From Bog-756 sp963710495 (GTDB lineage Bacteria; Actinomycetota; Acidimicrobiia; Acidimicrobiales; RAAP-2), in contig CAVQAI010000010.1 in the NCBI GenBank assembly GCA_963710495.1, positions 107,831-171,830 on the forward strand: a stretch of DNA of 64,000 nucleotides, given 5' to 3'. The position numbers and the translations under genes are program-made. The notes beneath the pieces were generated by a model that ran no database searches, was not told the DNA's origin, and saw only the letters and a program-made list of their open reading frames with translations. Shown here piece after piece: positions 60,268-64,000 of the stretch (positions are counted from its first letter, which is position 1; each line of letters opens with the position of its first letter).

Positions 60268-62058
60268 GTGACGAAGGACCGGGACGAGCTCTACGGGCTC
60301 CACATCCGGGGCTCGGACCGCCCCATGCCGTTCCTCAACCCCTACCGCACCAAGGGCGAGCTCGGCGACATCGAGCAGCAGAAGCTGGCCCGCCATCCCC
60401 TCGAGGTGGTCGACGCCCTCCTCGACACCTACTCGAAGGAGGGCCCGGCCAGCATCGCCAAGGTGGTCGGCGAGGTGGAGCGGCTCAAATGGGCCGGCAT
60501 CTATCCGCAGCGCCAGGGCGGCGACGCATTCATGATGCGCATCAAGGTCCCCGGCGGCTTCCTGACCGCCCCCCAGATGCGCGAGATCGGCGTCATCGCC
60601 GACGCCTTCGGCGAAGGCCCGGACGGGACCGAGTCGAGGGTCTTCGGCTCGCGGTACGCCGACATCACCACGCGCCAGACAGTGCAGATCCACTGGGTGC
60701 GGGTCGAGGACATCCCCCGCATCTGGCGCCGGTTGGCCGCCGTCGGGCTCACCACCGTCCAGGCCTGCGGCGACTCGGCCCGCAACGTCCTGAGCTGCCC
60801 GGTGTCGGGGGTCGACGCCGACGAGGCGTTCGACGCCATGCCCGTCGTGCGGGCCGTCTCGGCCTTCTTCACCGGCAACCGGGAGTACGCCAACCTCCCC
60901 CGCAAGTTCAAGATCTCGATCACCGGCTGCGTCGACGACTGCGCCCAGGCCGAGATCAACGACATCGGCCTGTGGCCGGCCCGGGGCGCCGACGGCTCGC
61001 TGGGCTTCAACCTGCTGGTCGGGGGTGGGCTGTCGGACGGTGAGCGGATGGCCTCCGACATCGACGTCTTCGTGGCCCGGGACCAGGCCGTCGAGGCCAC
61101 CCGGGCCATCGCCCAGCTCTTCGGCGAGCTGGGCAACCGCGAGAACCGCGGCCAGGCCCGCATGCGCTACCTGGTGGAGGAGCTCGGCCCCGAGGGCTTC
61201 CGGGCCGAGCTGGCCGCCCGGGCCCGGTTCGAGCTCGTCCCGGCGGGCGAGGACCTGACCCGTCGCTACCGGGGCGATCACGTCGGGGTCCACCCCCAGA
61301 AGGAGGCCGGGCTCGTCTACGTGGGTTGCTCGGTCCCGGTCGGGCGCATGAACGGGATCGAGCTGGTCGAGGCGGCCCGTCTGGCCGAGACCTACGGCGA
61401 CGGCACCGTCCGGCTGAGCGGCGACCAGAACTTCATCCTCACCGGGGTGCCCGAGGACCGCCTCGAGGACCTGCTGGCCGAAGACCTGCTCCAGAAGTAC
61501 TCACCCCATCCCGGTCCGTTCTCCCGGGGGGCGGTGGCCTGCACGGGCAGCGAGTTCTGCCGCTACGCCATCGTGGAGACCAAGGAACGGGCCGTCAAGT
61601 GGGCGCGGTTCCTCGACGAACAGCTGGCCGGCGAGCCGGTCGGGGCCTCCCCGTCGAGCGGGGGGCGGTCTCGCCCCGGCGAGGACGCCGGCATCATCCG
61701 GATGCACTTCTCCGGGTGCTCGGCCAGCTGCGCGCAGCCCCAGATCGCCGATATCGGCTTCCGCGGCGAGGTGGCCCACGTCGGGAACCACCTGGCCGAG
61801 GCGGTCGACATCGGGCTCGGGGGATCGCTCGGAGGCGACGCCGCGTTCATCGACTGGGTCGAGCACGCCCGCCCGGTCAACGACGTCCCCGAGGCGCTCG
61901 TCAGGGTGGTGCGGCGCTACCAGTCGGAACGGCGTCCCGACGAGCCGCTCCACAACTGGGCCCGCCGGGTGCCGAACGACGACCTGCGACAGACCCTGGC
62001 CGGAGGCGAGGCGGCGGACCAGGTGGCGGCGGGCACGACGGGCGGAGCCGGCCGGTGA
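60268..62058 (+). CDS. Siroheme [4Fe-4S] sulfite/nitrite reductase
   Basis: Six-electron reduction of sulfite to sulfide, in series with CysH. The 596-residue protein has the two tandem ferredoxin-like halves of the family. The first carries QTVQIHWVRVEDIPRIW and ITGCVDDCAQAEINDIG; the second carries the siroheme/cluster cysteines in VACTGSEFCRYAI and SGCSASCAQPQIADIGF (Cx5C and Cx3C spacing). Sequence alone does not fix sulfite over nitrite, but the neighbouring cysH does. A Gly/Ser-rich insert lies near residue 460. GTG start 21 nt after cysH. The stop overlaps the next start as GTGA. Confidence 0.93.
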   Translation: MTKDRDELYGLHIRGSDRPMPFLNPYRTKGELGDIEQQKLARHPLEVVDALLDTYSKEGPASIAKVVGEVERLKWAGIYPQRQGGDAFMMRIKVPGGFLTAPQMREIGVIADAFGEGPDGTESRVFGSRYADITTRQTVQIHWVRVEDIPRIWRRLAAVGLTTVQACGDSARNVLSCPVSGVDADEAFDAMPVVRAVSAFFTGNREYANLPRKFKISITGCVDDCAQAEINDIGLWPARGADGSLGFNLLVGGGLSDGERMASDIDVFVARDQAVEATRAIAQLFGELGNRENRGQARMRYLVEELGPEGFRAELAARARFELVPAGEDLTRRYRGDHVGVHPQKEAGLVYVGCSVPVGRMNGIELVEAARLAETYGDGTVRLSGDQNFILTGVPEDRLEDLLAEDLLQKYSPHPGPFSRGAVACTGSEFCRYAIVETKERAVKWARFLDEQLAGEPVGASPSSGGRSRPGEDAGIIRMHFSGCSASCAQPQIADIGFRGEVAHVGNHLAEAVDIGLGGSLGGDAAFIDWVEHARPVNDVPEALVRVVRRYQSERRPDEPLHNWARRVPNDDLRQTLAGGEAADQVAAGTTGGAGR

Positions 62059-63320
62059 AGGGCTACCGGATCCGGGAGGAGATGAACGGCGTCGCCGAGC
62101 CACCGGGCAAGACCTGGTTCTGGGAGCTCGAGTCCGGGGTGATCGATGCCGGCCGCTGCATCCAGTGCGGCACCTGTGTGGCCGTCTGCCCCTCCAACTC
62201 CATCGGGGTCGACGAGGACACCGACCTCCCCGAGCTGGTCAAGATGTGCACGGGCTGTTCGTTGTGCTGGGATTTCTGCCCCCGGGGCGGCCTGCGCTAC
62301 GAGGCCCTCTGGCCTCCGTCGACCGTGGCCGAGGGCGACGACGGCTCGGGCCCGGTGGTCCGTGTCGACGCGGCCGACAGCTACTGGAAGATCTCCGGCG
62401 GGCCTCCCGGCGACGGGCTGGGCGCCGTCCTCGACTCCTACGCCGTCCGGGCCGGGGCCCGTCCCGACGGCGCCCAGGACGGCGGGCTGGTCAGCGCGCT
62501 GTTGATCGCCGCCCTGGCCGGCGGGGAGATCGACGGCGCCTTGGTCACCCGGCAGAGCGACGACCCCGACGAGCCTTGGAAGGGCGTCGCCCACGTGGCC
62601 ACCACGGCCAAGGAGATCGCCGACGCCGCCGGCAGCTATTACAACCAGACGATGGCCCTGGCCGAGCTCGACCTGTCCCGCTACGACCTGCCGGCCAAGC
62701 CCCGACTGGCGGTGGTCGGCACGCCCTGCGAGATCCAGGGCCTCCGCGCCATGCAGGCGCGGCGCTGGCCGACCGGGGCCCACCGGGTCGACGCCGTGGT
62801 GCTGACCATCGCCCTCATGTGCACCAAGAGCTTCGACTACCAGGGGCTCATGCTCCAGCTACTGCGGGACGACCGGGGCATCGACCTCGACCGGGTGAGC
62901 AAGGTGGACGTCATCCGGGGCCGGATGATCGTCGAGTACCGCGACGGGGAGATCGCCGTCGACGAGCCCATCAAGCGGTTCCACGGTGTCGCCCTGAAGG
63001 GCTGCGACGAGTGCGCCGACTTTCTCGGCCGGGGGGCCGACCTGTCGGTCGGGAGCGTCGGGTCGATGGACGGGTGGAGCAGCGTCCTGGTCCGCACCGA
63101 GCGCGGTCGGCGGGCCCTCGACAACGCCCGGGGCCGGCTGGACTTCCGGGAGCTCGACAACCCGGAGGCCCTGGTCAAGCTCGACGCCTACGACAAGCGG
63201 GTGGCCGTCGACACGTTGCGCCGCCGGTTCGACCCCGACGGCCCGCTGTTCATGGAGTACGCCGAGCACGCCGCCGCCTACCAGGACAGCGACCGGGCAC
63301 CGGTGGTCCCCGACCGTTGA
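62055..63320 (+). CDS. Coenzyme F420 hydrogenase/dehydrogenase beta-subunit-like iron-sulfur flavoprotein
   Basis: A 421-residue FrhB/FdhB-family protein translationally coupled to the sulfite reductase (GTGA). Two ferredoxin motifs open it: CIQCGTCVAVCPSNSI and CTGCSLCWDFCPRGG. The FrhB core follows with QDGGLVSALLIAALAGG, VVGTPCEIQGLRAMQ, LMCTKSFDYQGL and KGCDECADFLGRGADLSVG, the flavin and cluster-binding elements of F420-oxidising subunits. It probably passes electrons from F420H2 or another low-potential donor through FAD and its clusters to the reductase. This pairing resembles methanogen Fsr, where both parts are fused. Electron donor is inferred, not seen. Confidence 0.88.
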   Translation: MKGYRIREEMNGVAEPPGKTWFWELESGVIDAGRCIQCGTCVAVCPSNSIGVDEDTDLPELVKMCTGCSLCWDFCPRGGLRYEALWPPSTVAEGDDGSGPVVRVDAADSYWKISGGPPGDGLGAVLDSYAVRAGARPDGAQDGGLVSALLIAALAGGEIDGALVTRQSDDPDEPWKGVAHVATTAKEIADAAGSYYNQTMALAELDLSRYDLPAKPRLAVVGTPCEIQGLRAMQARRWPTGAHRVDAVVLTIALMCTKSFDYQGLMLQLLRDDRGIDLDRVSKVDVIRGRMIVEYRDGEIAVDEPIKRFHGVALKGCDECADFLGRGADLSVGSVGSMDGWSSVLVRTERGRRALDNARGRLDFRELDNPEALVKLDAYDKRVAVDTLRRRFDPDGPLFMEYAEHAAAYQDSDRAPVVPDR

Positions 63321-63427
63321 GCGGTGGGAGGGCGACGACCAGGATGTTTGACCACGACAATCAAGGATTGCGTGCCGATCCGGCCGAGTGCCGCCATCGG
63401 TCTGATGCGGTGGGTAGGGTGGCGGTC

Positions 63428-63757
63428 ATGACGGTGTTCGAGGTGGAGGGGGGACCCCGGCTCGAGATCCCCGACGAGCCCCCCGAGCTCAAGGCCGGCC
63501 TGCGGGACGCACTGCTCGAGGGACGCGACTGGCGAGCGGGGTTCAGCGACGACATCTGCATCGGCCTGTGGCTGTGGGCCCGCTGGCAGCCGGCCCTGGA
63601 GCCTTGCGGGATGAGTCGCGAGGACTTCGTCGACGTGGTCATCGCCAACAAGCGCGAGCTGTGGCTCTGGCTCATGGGCGAGCGCCAGTGGTTGGCCTAC
63701 CTGACCGGGCTGGCCGGGCGGGCCGTCCGCCGGCTGCCGGCGCCGGCCGGGGCGTGA
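63428..63757 (+). CDS. Small conserved-looking protein of unknown function
   Basis: A 109-residue acidic protein (MTVFEVEGGPRLEIPDEPPELKAG...) with a Trp-rich middle (LWLWARWQPALEPCGMSREDF and ELWLWLMGERQWLAYL) and no signal or membrane helix. No family was recognised. TAGGGT ends 7 nt before the ATG and there is no Shine-Dalgarno sequence, so the start fits a leaderless transcript and supports the gene as real. It is separated from the sulfur genes by about 107 nt. Confidence 0.6.
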   Translation: MTVFEVEGGPRLEIPDEPPELKAGLRDALLEGRDWRAGFSDDICIGLWLWARWQPALEPCGMSREDFVDVVIANKRELWLWLMGERQWLAYLTGLAGRAVRRLPAPAGA

Positions 63758-63822
63758 ACCGGCCCGTCCGGCTCGGTCCGATCGCCCCCGCCTCCCGTCG
63801 TCCCTGATCCGGCCGGCGGCCG

Positions 63823-64000
63823 ATGGAGAAACTGATCTACCTGTTGTGGGGCGAGGGCGGCCCGGGGGCCGGGGACGCGCTGCGGGACCGTCTGCTCGGT
63901 GAGGTCGGTCCGCACCTCTCGGAGGCCGGGGCGCGGGGCCACTCGGTCAACGTCCACGACGGCGAAGCCGCCGCCGCCCCCTCCCCGGCGCCACCCCCGT
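63823..64000 (+). CDS. N-terminal fragment of a hypothetical protein, possibly EthD-like
   Basis: The frame opens with MEKLIYLLWGEGGPGAGDAL and runs off the window edge after about 59 codons. The short strand MEKLIYLLWG followed by a helix (LRDRLLGEVGPHLSEAG) and HSVNVHD recalls small dimeric alpha+beta barrel (EthD-like) proteins, but too little is present to assign a family. No ribosome site is obvious. Confidence 0.4.
   Translation, partial: MEKLIYLLWGEGGPGAGDALRDRLLGEVGPHLSEAGARGHSVNVHDGEAAAAPSPAPPP

Noticed and set aside
59059..61293. Minus-strand frame of 744 codons over cysH and the sulfite reductase
   Set aside because: Antisense of genes with clear catalytic motifs.

Overview
The window is a contiguous piece of a high-GC Gram-positive (actinobacterial) chromosome. 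A class Acidimicrobiia-type host is the best guess. This is inferred from the gene content (MurA with Asp instead of Cys, CYP125-like P450, FrhB-type flavoprotein, class E sortase with LAFTG substrates, complete actinobacterial-style atp operon) and from the many start codons lying 5-9 nt behind a TAnnnT box, which look leaderless. No rRNA, tRNA, CRISPR or insertion sequence was seen.

Layout. 1-2698: end of a PLP aminotransferase, serA and a small ABM-type protein. 3109-15782: four large secreted-protein genes, each preceded by the same upstream element (tandem 11-nt units followed 20 nt later by TTGACT). Three of the genes encode repeat proteins built from a four-cysteine neocarzinostatin-like domain plus He_PIG-type Ig repeats; the fourth encodes a PstS-like binding protein. 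16060-32612: a long, mostly overlapping + strand gene string. It holds a cell-wall protein with invasin-type Ig repeats, two small proteins with the same four-Cys domain, pstC, pstA, pstS, a second PstS-like protein, pstB, a proline-rich repeat protein, a class E sortase, a lipoprotein and a TAP-like hydrolase. Four proteins of this string end in LAFTG, a hydrophobic stretch and a basic tail, so the sortase and its probable substrates sit together with the phosphate transporter.

33535-64000 is mainly housekeeping: leuCD and greA (minus), an EstB-like beta-lactamase-fold protein, a flippase-like membrane protein, rpiB-glyA, a WecA/MraY-type transferase, the full F1Fo ATP synthase operon (atpZ, atpI, atpBEFHAGDC), glpX (minus), murA, meaB, treS, galT (minus), a membrane protein, a P450 and a siroheme-synthase-like gene (minus), then the sulfur block cysH - sulfite reductase - FrhB-like protein, and two small proteins, the last cut by the window edge.

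The most interesting systems are two. First, the pst operon carries its own sortase, wall-anchored binding proteins and a four-Cys surface domain family, next to a putative Pho-type regulon of surface proteins. Second, a sulfite reductase is translationally coupled to an F420-dehydrogenase-like subunit, resembling a split version of methanogen Fsr. Four frame disruptions (two surface genes, glyA, the siroheme synthase gene) mean either several recent pseudogenes or, more likely for glyA, sequence errors; they should be checked against reads.
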